This document shows, piece after piece, positions 1-8,388 of a stretch of DNA of 64,000 nucleotides. Numbering within the stretch: the first letter of the stretch is position 1; the number at the start of each line of letters is the position of its first letter. Below the pieces are notes generated by a model. It was not told the origin of the DNA and did not search any database. It saw nothing but the letters and a program-made list of their open reading frames with translations. Location of the stretch: assembly GCF_038002225.1 (NCBI RefSeq), contig NZ_JBBOCA010000001.1, positions 2,294,001 to 2,358,000 on the forward strand. Direction: 5' to 3'. The translations under genes were made by a program, and so were the position numbers. This DNA comes from Paenibacillus sp. FSL R7-0204 (GTDB taxonomy: Bacteria > Bacillota > Bacilli > Paenibacillales > Paenibacillaceae).

Positions 1-296
1 GAATTAGGTCCTGAACGCATGGGAGCACCCAGTTTGGTGGCAATGACGACGTTCTCCCGTGTCGCGTAATCCTTGAGCGCCCTGCCGACGCTTTCCTCAC
101 TGGTTCCGTGTGAATACAAATTAGCGGTATCAAAGAAGTTGATCCCTGCCTCAATCGCATGTCTGATCACAAGACGGCTGCCATCCTCGCCCAGCGCCCA
201 GCCAGGGTAACCACTGAGGGGATCTCCAAAGCCCATGCAACCGATGCAGACCGGTGAAACTTCGAGGCCGGAGTGGCCTAGCTTAATATATTGCAT
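1..296 (-). CDS. Aldo/keto reductase, N-terminal part (runs off the window)
   Basis: Read from the minus strand, this frame encodes about 98 residues starting MQYIKLGHSGLEVSPVCIG and continuing past base 1. It contains the family signatures GINFFDTANLYSHGTSEE (the conserved Asp and Tyr of the active site) and VVIATKLG. Aldo/keto reductases are cytosolic NADPH-dependent TIM-barrel enzymes that reduce carbonyl compounds; the substrate cannot be told from this fragment. The ATG at 296 is preceded by a good AGGAGG site at 301-306. The remaining two thirds of the gene, with the catalytic Lys and His, lie outside the window. Confidence 0.9.
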   Translation of the reverse strand, partial: MQYIKLGHSGLEVSPVCIGCMGFGDPLSGYPGWALGEDGSRLVIRHAIEAGINFFDTANLYSHGTSEESVGRALKDYATRENVVIATKLGAPMRSGPN

Positions 297-365
297 ACAT
301 ACCTCCTGAATAAATTTTATTCTTGTTGAACCTCCTTGAAGGTATTCATAATATACAGCGAATAC

Positions 366-731
366 TCAGACCCCCGGTACTCCGATCCGATCAAAAAGTT
401 GCCTAATCCTATCACGGGTTACTTTAAACCGCTTCATATCTTCTTTGGGTGGAACGCCAAACATTCTGGAGTACTCCCGGCTGAATTGCGTCGGACTCTC
501 ATAACCTACCTGAAAAGCAGCATCCGCTGCGTTCTCTGACCCGGACAGTAATAGGCGGCGGGCTTCCTGAAGTCTCAGCTGTTTTTGAAATTGAATCGGG
601 CTCATGCCGGTGATTTCTTTAAAATTCCTATGGAAAGACGGAACGCTCATCTTCACGAGTTGTGCCAAATCCTCAATGCGGAATGAATCCTGATAATGAT
701 TCAGAATGTGCTCAAGGGCATGTTTGATAAA
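366..731 (-). pseudogene. AraC-family regulator, 5'-truncated (DNA-binding half only)
   Basis: The frame reads FIKHALEHILNHYQDSFRIEDLAQL, then FHRNFKEITGMSP, LRLQEARRLL and QVGYESPTQFSREYSRMFG. This is a complete double helix-turn-helix AraC DNA-binding domain close to the type found behind the AraC_N cupin domain. The usual N-terminal sensor of roughly 180 residues is absent. Upstream the frame is open only a short way and runs into the terminator of the neighbouring small gene. There is no ATG and no ribosome site; a TTG at 668 is the only start inside. I infer a deletion remnant. A very short DNA-binding protein from that TTG is possible but unlikely. In intact genomes such regulators often sit beside aldo/keto reductase genes, as here. 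Confidence 0.7.
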
Positions 732-766
732 AAATAACCGTCCCGGCCTTAACTGGGAGACGGTTC
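729..766 (-). terminator. Rho-independent terminator of the small gene at 765-992
   Basis: On the minus strand a stem AACCGTC / GACGGTT encloses a short loop and is followed by ATTTTTT. It begins at the stop codon of the 75-residue gene and its T-run fuses directly to the truncated AraC frame. Confidence 0.75.
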
Positions 767-992
767 ATTCATTTGTTTCACCTTCAACCCGCAGCCTAAT
801 GACTGGTGAAATGCTCTTCATATCCACATATGGCACCCATACCGGCCCCTCGATGGTATTGATCTTTACCCGATCAGGATTTGCTGATACCTCCGGAATG
901 CCTTTCGCCTTTCCTCCACCATGAAGCCATACAACAATCATTTCTCGGTTTACGGCCGCAGTCTTGATGCTTTGTTTAAGTTGTTTATGCAT
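765..992 (-). CDS. Small conserved-looking hypothetical protein (75 aa)
   Basis: This frame encodes a 75-residue soluble protein starting MHKQLKQSIKTAAVNREMIV and ending VIRLRVEGETNE, with no signal peptide or membrane segment. It has an ATG start and a GAGGTG ribosome site 5 bases upstream, and a clear terminator abuts its stop codon. These signals make it a real transcription unit. I do not recognise a family. The central block VWLHGGGKAKGIPEV followed by alternating hydrophobic residues suggests a small beta-rich fold. It is monocistronic and upstream of the AraC remnant. Confidence 0.6.
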   Translation of the reverse strand: MHKQLKQSIKTAAVNREMIVVWLHGGGKAKGIPEVSANPDRVKINTIEGPVWVPYVDMKSISPVIRLRVEGETNE

Positions 993-1199
993 GATTACAC
1001 CTCGGAGCTTTCTGATTATTATACAGCCACTTTATAGCTAAGGGAAATTGTCCTTTCCTGATCCCTTATTTCTTTATCATTCCACATATTTCCTCTTAAA
1101 CCCTTAAGTGTATTGTAAATTTCTGTGGATAAACAGACTGTTTGTTCGCCCTTTTTTATTGTAGGCTTGATGTATACATATTAAAGGAGATGGATTTTT

Positions 1200-2087
1200 T
1201 TGAAAAAAGGAATTAGTGTAAGTTATAAAATATTTATAGTGCTGAGTTTAATAGTATCTGTAATTTTATTTCAACCAGTAATTAAAAATGATATTTCACA
1301 TGCTGAAAGTGGGGATAATGTTGAAATGCTTGGAACTGTGCCTCCAAATGGCACTGTAGTATCTGCTAATAAGTCATACAGTGGGATGGTTCCTAGCAAT
1401 GTAATAGATTCGAATTTTGAAACCTTCTGGAATAGTGGAGGATATAACGGTTTTATAGAATTGAAATTTCCTGAGGAAATTTATTTAGATTTTGTTCAAT
1501 TAGCAGCTTCTGCTAGTCCAAAAACTAATGTTTCCTATAAGCTGTATGGTTTACAATCAGGAATTTGGGTTGAAATATCCGGGAAAATAAACAGAGAAGT
1601 GGAAAACCATGCAAATAAACTCTACACAATTTTAGATCCTTTTGTAGTAACTCCAGGAAATTATAGTGGGATTAGAATTGAGTGTGCTGAAAGCAACACT
1701 TGGATCGCTATTAGTGAAATTACTGTAGGTGCTTTGACGCCTGAACCAACTCCTGAACCAACAGCAACTCCAGAGCCGACACCTACCGTCACACCAGTAC
1801 CAACCGTTAAGCCAACACCAACAGTAACACCGTCACCGATTCCAGAGCAGCCTACAGGTAACAGGGCAATCTTGGTCGTGACGATGAATACTGGGCTTGA
1901 AAAAGAATTTGATCTTCCAATGACTGAAGTCAATGCCTTTTTAAGTTGGTACGACGCATCCTCAGGATCGGCCCGTTATGGAATTAATAAGCACGACAAT
2001 AACAAAGGGCCCTTTACTAGCCGCAAAGATTATGTAATCTTTGATAAGATACTTACCTTCAGCGTAGATGAGTATTCAGCGGAATAA
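1200..2087 (+). CDS. Secreted discoidin-type (F5/8 C) protein with Pro/Thr linker and a C-terminal Paenibacillus module
   Basis: The 295-residue product has an N-terminal signal/membrane segment (about 8-27), then a discoidin-like beta-sandwich (about 40-180, with NVIDSNFETFWNSGG and WIAISEITVG). A linker of PEPT/TPTVTP repeats follows (about 182-222), then a 70-residue end domain containing EVNAFLSWYD and KHDNNKGPFTSRKDYVIFD. That end domain recurs in secreted Paenibacillus proteins, from memory. The discoidin fold usually binds sugars, so a surface carbohydrate-binding role is inferred; no catalytic domain is visible. The start is TTG, chosen for the AAAGGAGA site 9 bases upstream. The gene is AT-rich compared with the sugar operons downstream and is followed by its own terminator. 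Confidence 0.75.
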   Translation: MKKGISVSYKIFIVLSLIVSVILFQPVIKNDISHAESGDNVEMLGTVPPNGTVVSANKSYSGMVPSNVIDSNFETFWNSGGYNGFIELKFPEEIYLDFVQLAASASPKTNVSYKLYGLQSGIWVEISGKINREVENHANKLYTILDPFVVTPGNYSGIRIECAESNTWIAISEITVGALTPEPTPEPTATPEPTPTVTPVPTVKPTPTVTPSPIPEQPTGNRAILVVTMNTGLEKEFDLPMTEVNAFLSWYDASSGSARYGINKHDNNKGPFTSRKDYVIFDKILTFSVDEYSAE

Positions 2088-2098
2088 CTTTTTCTCCT

Positions 2099-2133
2099 AA
2101 TAACTCTGTCAGTAATGGCAGGTTATTTTTTTA
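2099..2133 (+). terminator. Rho-independent terminator
   Basis: Stem AATAAC / GTTATT with inner CTG/CAG pairs, followed directly by a run of T, eleven bases after the stop of the discoidin gene. Confidence 0.75.
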
Positions 2134-2191
2134 TAAGGAAAGGATTCCTTACCACATATACATAATGTTACAAATGGATTAATCTATTCTT

Positions 2192-2335
2192 ATGAATAAT
2201 GAAAAATATCAATATAGAGATACTTACTTTACCGTAGGAAATCCAGTGATTTTGTGGGTCGCCGTATTTGTTCTGTTGGTGCTAATTTTTATTTTGGTCC
2301 TGTTAATTAAGAAATATCGGAAGAAAAGAAAGTGA
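2192..2335 (+). CDS. Possible 47-aa single-span membrane peptide or gene fragment
   Basis: An ATG frame of 47 residues has a polar start (MNNEKYQYRDTYFTVGNPV), one strong membrane span (about 20-39, VAVFVLLVLIFILVLLI) and a basic tail KKYRKKRK. No ribosome site precedes it. It may be the last segment of a lost membrane protein or a real small anchor peptide. The surrounding bases 2134-2867 hold no other supported gene except the one at 2459-2551. A short open stretch at about 2349-2456 (ending GMVKIAGSCFQAF) looks like another fragment without a start. Confidence 0.25.
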   Translation: MNNEKYQYRDTYFTVGNPVILWVAVFVLLVLIFILVLLIKKYRKKRK

Positions 2336-2458
2336 GGTTGCATTTGTACTTCATACAAAGCCCTGGAGAGCGATATAGACTTCAAGGGTGGAATAGTCGA
2401 AGGGAAACATTGGGGGATGGTCAAGATTGCCGGAAGTTGCTTTCAGGCGTTTTAACAC

Positions 2459-2551
2459 TTACCCCACCGCCAGCAGCATGACCAATTTGAACCGGTAAAA
2501 AAACAACAAGAGTGCCAGAAATCCCATTAATAATGTGTAACTTTTTTTCAT
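2459..2551 (-). CDS. Possible 30-aa membrane peptide
   Basis: On the minus strand, ATG at 2551 opens a 30-residue frame (MKKSYTLLMGFLALLLFFYR, then FKLVMLLAVG). It is almost wholly hydrophobic, and a GGGAG site sits about 7 bases upstream. Size and composition fit the small membrane peptides of Bacillales, or the N-terminal remnant of a slightly longer one. Nothing nearby indicates a role. Confidence 0.35.
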   Translation of the reverse strand: MKKSYTLLMGFLALLLFFYRFKLVMLLAVG

Positions 2552-2777
2552 TTCAAACTCCCTTTCTTTATATGTCAAAAATAAGTATAAGTAGTTAATT
2601 ACAAAAAATCTATGAATTAAAAAGATTTATGAATCTATTAGTTTTTGCGGTGAGATAAATTTCATTTTTAGGAGGGGGGAGATTTAATAAGTGCAAAAGT
2701 AATTACAATCTAGTTTTATTTCCTAGATATACGACACAAAAAGTAAAAGTAATAATTAGTAATTAAATTCCATTAAT

Positions 2778-2806
2778 TTGACAATTAATTTTATGAGGAA
2801 TATAAT
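2778..2806 (+). promoter_or_regulatory. Consensus sigma-A promoter for the 2868 gene
   Basis: TTGACA at 2778-2783 and TATAAT at 2801-2806 are separated by exactly 17 bases, both full consensus. They lie about 60 bases upstream of the GTG start at 2868 in a very AT-rich stretch (2556-2867) that holds no gene. Confidence 0.85.
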
Positions 2807-2867
2807 GTAATAAACCATGGTAATAAAAACCAATTTATCTCGAGATTAAATTAAAAAGGAGACAATC

Positions 2868-3539
2868 GTGCTACGTAAAATTTCAACATTTGTATTGTCA
2901 TCTCTTTTGGTCCTGTCTTTTAGTGTGCCTGCATTTGCAAGTAATGAACCTGTTGATACCACAAGAAATTCTACTCTTTCAGATTTAAAACAAGTAATTC
3001 AGAATCTTAACGAAGTTTATGGTGAAAAAACAACGATAACAATTAATGAAAGTGACTTAAGTGAGGAATATCTTCAATCATTATCAGCATATAATAACGA
3101 GGAGTTAGTGGATTATTTAACAGGTTTTTACGAAGATGCAGCAAATATTGAGTATAAAGTTGTAGATGTTAAAACTGTACCTGCTGAACCTGGAATGATA
3201 ACTCCTTTTTATACCACTTATTTGAATAGAGAGTGTACTATATATTCAGGTATTCCTTCAGGTGGAGTGTCTTGGATTCATATAAGATATAATGCGCTTA
3301 TCGGCGATAGTAATGATGGGCCGTATGATGGATTATTCTATGGCGGAAGAGTATTAGATAGTTGGCAAACTGGAACAGCTGTTGCAAGTTGGAAACATCA
3401 ACTTGGGAATTTTCAACCATATGGAAATCAGGCAGATGTAACAGCTACTGGATTGCTAACTTACGGTATACCTAATACACCGCTATCAGTGACCACTCAA
3501 CAAACGTTCCTTTATACCGATAGCATTCAAAATTATTAA
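2868..3539 (+). CDS. Secreted hypothetical protein (223 aa), AT-rich gene
   Basis: The product begins MLRKISTFVLSSLLVLSFSV with a textbook Sec signal peptide and likely cleavage after AFA (residue 24). The mature part has an acidic alpha-helical N-terminal half (about 27-95) and a beta-rich C-terminal half (about 105-223) that is rich in Tyr and Gly. I do not recognise the family. The GTG start has an AAAGGAG site 7 bases upstream and a consensus promoter. The next gene, a small membrane protein, starts 17 bases after the stop, so the two are probably co-transcribed. The low GC content compared with the rest of the window suggests transfer or accessory origin. Confidence 0.75.
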   Translation: MLRKISTFVLSSLLVLSFSVPAFASNEPVDTTRNSTLSDLKQVIQNLNEVYGEKTTITINESDLSEEYLQSLSAYNNEELVDYLTGFYEDAANIEYKVVDVKTVPAEPGMITPFYTTYLNRECTIYSGIPSGGVSWIHIRYNALIGDSNDGPYDGLFYGGRVLDSWQTGTAVASWKHQLGNFQPYGNQADVTATGLLTYGIPNTPLSVTTQQTFLYTDSIQNY

Positions 3540-3556
3540 TTATTTGAGGTGGTTTC

Positions 3557-3868
3557 ATGACTATGTTGAAGAAAAAAACCTACTGGATCACTACTTTAAT
3601 AATTCTGATACTCTCGTTAATGAAACCTATCTCTATTGAATACACGGGCACAGCTTACGAATATAAATTTGGGGCTCTGTTTCCATTTCTTAGCCTTAGA
3701 CTAAATGATTTTTCTTCTGGATATCAAGATATTTTTAGTATCTCTGCACAGGCTAAGAGTTATGAGCTAAACATTATTTCATTAGTTGGTGCTTGCATAG
3801 TTTGCTTTCTTATTTCCTATGTACTAATAAAAATTGCTATAGCACTTTTTGGGGAAAAAGCTAATTAG
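3557..3868 (+). CDS. Small membrane protein, two spans (103 aa)
   Basis: Two hydrophobic segments are visible: about 9-26 (YWITTLIILILSLM) and about 74-97 (IISLVGACIVCFLISYVLI). A 45-residue extracytoplasmic loop lies between them. A GAGGTGG site is 7 bases ahead of the ATG. The gene directly follows the secreted protein at 2868-3539 and ends before a strong terminator, so the pair forms a two-gene unit. I do not recognise a family. A partner or immunity-like role for the secreted protein is conceivable but is pure speculation. Confidence 0.65.
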   Translation: MTMLKKKTYWITTLIILILSLMKPISIEYTGTAYEYKFGALFPFLSLRLNDFSSGYQDIFSISAQAKSYELNIISLVGACIVCFLISYVLIKIAIALFGEKAN

Positions 3869-3908
3869 GTTTAGTTACTGAGGAGATAATAAATTTTAGT
3901 CAAATGTT

Positions 3909-3940
3909 AAATCCGCCAGAGTTCCTCAGGCGGATTTTTC
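3909..3940 (+). terminator. Rho-independent terminator
   Basis: Stem AAATCCGCC / GGCGGATTT (9 bp, perfect) with an 11-base loop and trailing T residues. It closes the 2868-3868 transcription unit. Confidence 0.85.
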
Positions 3941-4056
3941 AATTATATGTGAAAATAAAAAAACGTATTCGCATTTGGCTACAACAACTATACTTTAACG
4001 TAAAAGCTACCAGAGACTAGCATAAGGATCAAGGTCCCCCCGTCCTGCTATTAATG

Positions 4057-4086
4057 AGAAAAGAAAACCTTGAAAAATTAAGGTTT
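4057..4086 (-). terminator. Terminator of the 4078-4416 gene
   Basis: Reading the minus strand, stem AAACCTT / AAGGTTT overlaps the TAA stop codon and is followed by TCTTTTCTC. Confidence 0.6.
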
Positions 4087-4416
4087 CTGTTTACTTTTAA
4101 ATGACGGTGGTATGTCATCAATACTATTCAACCGACCAGCAAGCCCTTCCTCCCCGGTCAAAACCTCCACCATAATCCCCGCTCCCAAGCGAAATCCATA
4201 CTTGAAACTAGCTGCCAACTCCATGCCGTGAGTTTGACCGTATAAGTCTAACAGTGCTTCTAACTCGTCGAATTCTTCCGCCGAGAGGCGTTCCTTCCAA
4301 ATCTCTATGATGTCAGACACTCTTTTTCTTAAAATAGTGTATTGCGGGTCATTGGTTATCACTTGTTCATCTGGATGCAAGTTGCCGTGATACAGGCTCT
4401 CCAGGATACTGGCCAA
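4078..4416 (-). CDS. DUF6809-like small soluble protein (112 aa)
   Basis: The protein is largely helical. It has SILESLYHGNLHPDEQ at the start and a middle region LSAEEFDELEALLDLYG that continues into ELAASFKYGFRLGAGIMVE. This matches the pattern of a small Firmicute family of unknown function that I recall as DUF6809, whose members typically start LEALYYGNLRP. The start is uncertain: no ATG is in frame. TTG at 4416 has an AAGGGG site about 9 bases upstream and would place SILESLY close to the N-terminus as in the family. The gene is single, with its own terminator, and divergent from the ABC exporter pair. Confidence 0.6.
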   Translation of the reverse strand: MASILESLYHGNLHPDEQVITNDPQYTILRKRVSDIIEIWKERLSAEEFDELEALLDLYGQTHGMELAASFKYGFRLGAGIMVEVLTGEEGLAGRLNSIDDIPPSFKSKQKP

Positions 4417-4635
4417 TTCCTCATCCCCTTCATTGACGAAGTACTTTGTGTTCTACAATAAAAGTAATTGACTGTTAAATCTACGGAGTATACTCTACAG
4501 AATGACAACTCAACCCCTATAATCTGACAGGTTATTCCTCCTGGAAGGAAATGATACTATGAATTAGGGCACGCTTTGCGAGTCTTTCCTATTGTGATTC
4601 GTCCCTACTATAATTCATTCCAACAAGGAGATCAC

Positions 4636-6447
4636 ATGATAACTTCAAGAAAATATACAGTATTCGATTTGATCGGGATTCCGCTCCGGGTGATTCCGGT
4701 GCAGACGGCGGCGTCGGTGGGGTATATGCTGGTGGACGCCCTGATGCCTGCTTATCAGACGCTGGTAATGGCTTATTTCATTAATACGGCGACCGATATT
4801 GTGAATGGCCGGGCGGACTATTCATTAATCTATGGTCCGCTTGTGCTGATTATGGGTTATGTGATCGTCACTCATCTGCTTCCTAGCCTGATGCAGCTGG
4901 TGGAGCTGACGGGGCGCAATCGGCTGAATGTGCGGCTGAAGCGGGAGATGGTGCTGAAGCGGGCGCGGCTTGCGTATCAGCATATTGAGAATAAAGAGAC
5001 TGCGGAGTTAATCCATAGGGTGTGCGGAGATCCGGTGGGTCATTTCATAGGCGGGTTCAACAATATGATGAGTGGGCTGAATCTGCTGATTGGGACCGCT
5101 TCGCTGCTTGTAATTGTGATGTCGTCCACGTTTATTACGGGGATTGTGATTGTGCTGGTAGCGGTGCCTTTGTTCTACATCGCCATGAAGACGGGCAAAG
5201 CGAATTATGAGCTGGGGATGGATGCGCAGCGGATACGGAGGAGGAGCGCAGATATAGCCAATATTTTGACCAGCCGGGAGGATGCGGAGGAACGCACATT
5301 ATTCGGATATAGTCCGGCGCTCAGGGATCGGTACGACAAGCTGTATGATCAGACGTACACGGTGGAGAAGAAGATACAGATCCGAAGCTTCATTCATCTG
5401 AAAAGCGGCTCGATCATCGCTCTGCTGATCGGCATCATTATAGTGGCCTTGCTGTTACCTGCGCTTCACTTGGGCGAGCTAACGATTGGCCTGTTCATTT
5501 CGCTGGTGACCGCGATTTTCAGCCTTGTGCAGAGGATGTCCTGGCAGTTAGCCGAGACGATGCAGGAGCATGCGCGGATGAAGGAGTATCTGAAGGAATT
5601 TTCCGCTTTTGCCGGACTTAGTGAGAAGGAGGATGCTGCTGCTCTGCCTGTGGAGTTGGGCGGCTTCGTCTTTCAATCGCTGGAATTCAGGCAGGTGAGC
5701 TTCCGCTACCCGGATACGGAGAGATACATATTGAATCAATGCTCGTTCACCATGGTTAGCGGGAAAAGCTATGCCATTGTCGGAGAGAACGGGGCCGGTA
5801 AGTCCACCCTGATCAAACTGCTTACCGGGATGTACGATAACTACGAGGGTGAAATCTTCATTAATAATAAAAATCTGCGGGAGTACAGCTACGCGGAGTT
5901 GAAGGGCATCATCGCGGTGGTCTTCCAGAATTACGCCAGGTACGCGCTGACGATCCAGGATAATGTCCGGCTGGGGAATATCCTGAAGCTGGATGAAGAG
6001 CGAATCCGTCACAGCATAAGCAAGATGAATCTGGGTGAGATGGTTCAGGGGCTTGAAGCTGGTCTCGATACTTATGTTGGCAAAATCAAAGAGAACAGCC
6101 TGGACCTCTCCGGCGGGCAGTGGCAAAGGTTGGCGGTAGCCAGACTGTTGTACTCTAACTCTGCCATACATATTATGGACGAGCCTACGGCTGCGCTGGA
6201 TCCGATAGAAGAGAGCAGGCTATATGAAATGTTCAGCAGTATCCGCGCAGACCGGTTCACTATATACATCACCCACAGGCTGGGCGCTGCAAGAATCTCG
6301 GATGAGATCCTCGTGGTGCGTAGCGGGCGGATTGCGGAGCAGGGCTCCCATGAGCAATTGATGAATGACCCGGACGGGATCTACCGGAAAATGTTCGCCA
6401 GCCAGAAGTCGTGGTATGAAGCGGAGAGTAAGGTGCAGCATGGTTAG
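4636..6447 (+). CDS. ABC exporter half-transporter, membrane-ATPase fusion, first of a pair
   Basis: The 603-residue protein has a six-helix membrane domain (about 20-320) fused to an ATPase domain (about 360-590). Walker A is GENGAGKST, the signature is LSGGQWQRLAVARL, Walker B is IHIMDEPTAALDP and the H-loop is ITHRLG, so all catalytic motifs are intact. The start at 4636 is preferred over earlier in-frame codons because AAGGAG precedes it by 6 bases. Its end overlaps the start of the second half-transporter by 8 bases, indicating translational coupling and a probable heterodimer in the cytoplasmic membrane. The cargo is unknown; no peptide precursor or modification gene adjoins it. The perfect palindrome GAGTATACTC at 4486-4495 upstream may be an operator. 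Confidence 0.9.
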   Translation: MITSRKYTVFDLIGIPLRVIPVQTAASVGYMLVDALMPAYQTLVMAYFINTATDIVNGRADYSLIYGPLVLIMGYVIVTHLLPSLMQLVELTGRNRLNVRLKREMVLKRARLAYQHIENKETAELIHRVCGDPVGHFIGGFNNMMSGLNLLIGTASLLVIVMSSTFITGIVIVLVAVPLFYIAMKTGKANYELGMDAQRIRRRSADIANILTSREDAEERTLFGYSPALRDRYDKLYDQTYTVEKKIQIRSFIHLKSGSIIALLIGIIIVALLLPALHLGELTIGLFISLVTAIFSLVQRMSWQLAETMQEHARMKEYLKEFSAFAGLSEKEDAAALPVELGGFVFQSLEFRQVSFRYPDTERYILNQCSFTMVSGKSYAIVGENGAGKSTLIKLLTGMYDNYEGEIFINNKNLREYSYAELKGIIAVVFQNYARYALTIQDNVRLGNILKLDEERIRHSISKMNLGEMVQGLEAGLDTYVGKIKENSLDLSGGQWQRLAVARLLYSNSAIHIMDEPTAALDPIEESRLYEMFSSIRADRFTIYITHRLGAARISDEILVVRSGRIAEQGSHEQLMNDPDGIYRKMFASQKSWYEAESKVQHG

Positions 6448-8209
6448 AATACAGGGCAAAGAGCTGCTGAAGAACGGGACCAGATGCCTGCGGCTTTTGT
6501 TTCAGGTGAATCCCGGAATGTCTTACACCTACATCGGCATTGCCTTGCTCCAGGCGGTCTCCTGGGTGCTGCAGGTGTTATTCATGCAGAGGTTTCTCGA
6601 TGCGGCTGCTGCCTATGCTACAGATAGAATAGACTTCAAGATGATTCTCCTGTCCTTGGGTGCGCTGGCGCTCATGTATCTGTTCTATCATGTCATGGAT
6701 GGACTAGGGAACTGTTATGAGGAGATTTACGGGCTAAGCGTGGGCAAGCACCTGAACCTGATGATTTTTAGAAGAGTAGATTCTCTGCAGGTCTCTGAAT
6801 TCGAGGACACGAAGCGGCTGGATTATATCCACAAGGCTGTGAACGGGAGCGGCAAGCTGATCTGGATCGGGACGACCTTACTGGATATTCTGTTCTATTA
6901 TACGACTTATTTCGTGTTCATCGGGTGGTATCTGTTCATGCTCAAGCCGGTGCTTGCGCTAAGTATTGTTGTCGTATTCGTCCCGGTGATGCTCTCTGAG
7001 TGGGTGCTGATGTCAGCATTCAAGAATCTGGAAGACGCATCTGCCCCGATCCGGCGGGAAAGTGACTACTATGAACAGTGCTTGACGGACAAAGCGTATC
7101 ACTCGGAGACCCGGCTGCTGGGGGCTACTGCGTTTTTTGAGAATTTGTATACGTCTGCCCTGCAACGGTTGAACGCTATTGTACTTCGGACGCAGGTACG
7201 CAAGCATCTCGTTCAGCTCATTCTGAATATAGTGACGGTTATTGGCTACGGCCTGATCGTGTACATGCTGTTTGTCTCTGTGATGAGGCAGGAGATTTCT
7301 ATTGGAGCCTTTGCAGCGGTGCTGGCTTCGATTGGCAGTCTATACCGCTTCATGAACAAGCTGATCACCGAGAGAATCGCCTGGGCTACGGAGAATATCG
7401 GGTCTACTGAGAATTTTCTGGATTTCATCGGCGAACCTGTTCATGCGACTAATAACCTGCCAAGGCCCGCAGACAGTGATATTGAGCTGAAAGCTGTCCG
7501 GTTCCGCTATCCGCTGGCGACCCGAAATGCGGTGGAGGAGATCGACCTGATCATTCCGAACAAGCAGACGCTGGCGATTGTAGGCGAGAATGGAAGCGGG
7601 AAGACCACGCTGTGCCGCATCATTATGGGATTATACCCGCCTACGGAAGGGGAAGTGTGGTACGGGAACGTGGAGGCTTCGCGGACTAGCTATGAGCGAA
7701 CGTCGGCTGTTTTTCAACATTATCGCAAGTATAATGAGACCTTACGGGAGAATGTGCGGATCAGCCAATATTCCAAACCAGCAGAGGATACCGCAGTAGT
7801 ATCCGTGTGTGTGGAGGCAGGTGTGCTTGTATCCGGTGAAGGGGGTAAGGAAGGACTGGATACGATGCTGGGACGCGAGTTCGGCGGCACCGATCTGTCC
7901 GGCGGTCAATGGCAGCGTGTGGCGATTGCGCGCGGATTGTTCCGCGACAGTGACCTAATGATCTTGGATGAGCCTACAGCGGCCATCGATCCCCTGGAGG
8001 AGACCCGTCTGTATAACGACTTCGCCGCCCTGTGCCGGGATACAACCGCAATCCTTGTGTCCCACAGATTAGGTTCAGTGAAGCTCGCGGATCGAATTCT
8101 CGTGATGAAGGACGGAAGGATCGTGCAGGACGGCACGCATGAGGAGTTAATGAGCACGGCGGGCGAGTACCGGACGATGTATGAGGCGCAACGGAAGTGG
8201 TATGTGTAG
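6440..8209 (+). CDS. ABC exporter half-transporter, second of a pair
   Basis: This 589-residue fusion also has a membrane domain (about 25-320) followed by an ATPase domain (about 350-580). Walker A is GENGSGKTT, the signature is LSGGQWQRVAIARG, Walker B is LMILDEPTAAIDP and the H-loop is VSHRLG. The ATG at 6440 lies inside the end of the preceding gene (stop at 6445-6447). Both ATPases of the pair look competent, unlike the many heterodimeric exporters with one degenerate site. Family knowledge suggests export of a drug, lipid or peptide; nothing here specifies which. A perfect CcpA-type cre sequence starts five bases after its stop. Confidence 0.9.
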   Translation: MVRIQGKELLKNGTRCLRLLFQVNPGMSYTYIGIALLQAVSWVLQVLFMQRFLDAAAAYATDRIDFKMILLSLGALALMYLFYHVMDGLGNCYEEIYGLSVGKHLNLMIFRRVDSLQVSEFEDTKRLDYIHKAVNGSGKLIWIGTTLLDILFYYTTYFVFIGWYLFMLKPVLALSIVVVFVPVMLSEWVLMSAFKNLEDASAPIRRESDYYEQCLTDKAYHSETRLLGATAFFENLYTSALQRLNAIVLRTQVRKHLVQLILNIVTVIGYGLIVYMLFVSVMRQEISIGAFAAVLASIGSLYRFMNKLITERIAWATENIGSTENFLDFIGEPVHATNNLPRPADSDIELKAVRFRYPLATRNAVEEIDLIIPNKQTLAIVGENGSGKTTLCRIIMGLYPPTEGEVWYGNVEASRTSYERTSAVFQHYRKYNETLRENVRISQYSKPAEDTAVVSVCVEAGVLVSGEGGKEGLDTMLGREFGGTDLSGGQWQRVAIARGLFRDSDLMILDEPTAAIDPLEETRLYNDFAALCRDTTAILVSHRLGSVKLADRILVMKDGRIVQDGTHEELMSTAGEYRTMYEAQRKWYV

Positions 8210-8213
8210 GGAG

Positions 8214-8227
8214 TGAAACCGATTACA
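8214..8227 (+). promoter_or_regulatory. CcpA catabolite-responsive element (cre) ahead of the LacI gene
   Basis: TGAAACCGATTACA fits the cre consensus TGNAANCGNWNNCA at every defined position. It lies between the exporter pair and the LacI gene at 8385, 171 bases from that start, so glucose repression of the LacI/transport locus is inferred. Confidence 0.6.
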
Positions 8228-8253
8228 TTACAGGAAAGCCTGAATTGAAAGTG

Positions 8254-8388
8254 ATGAATAACATTCAGCATACGCTTTTCCCGGCGCCGGAGCCGAATAG
8301 GAATAAATGGTTTACTAATACAGATCTAAACGATAAGATGAAGGACAAACCAGTTATTGCCGATGTGCAAAGAGAGGAAGCAGAATGA
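8254..8388 (+). CDS. Possible 44-aa leader frame coupled to the LacI gene
   Basis: An ATG frame starting MNNIQHTLFPAPEPNRNKWF ends in the ATGA overlap with the LacI start codon (8385-8388). The overlap would allow translational coupling, but no ribosome site precedes the frame. The sequence resembles nothing I know. It may equally be untranslated leader or a remnant of a lost gene. Confidence 0.25.
   Translation: MNNIQHTLFPAPEPNRNKWFTNTDLNDKMKDKPVIADVQREEAE

Noticed and set aside
4636..8209. Lantibiotic or bacteriocin export locus
   Set aside because: No precursor peptide, modification enzyme or peptidase C39 domain is present around the two half-transporters.
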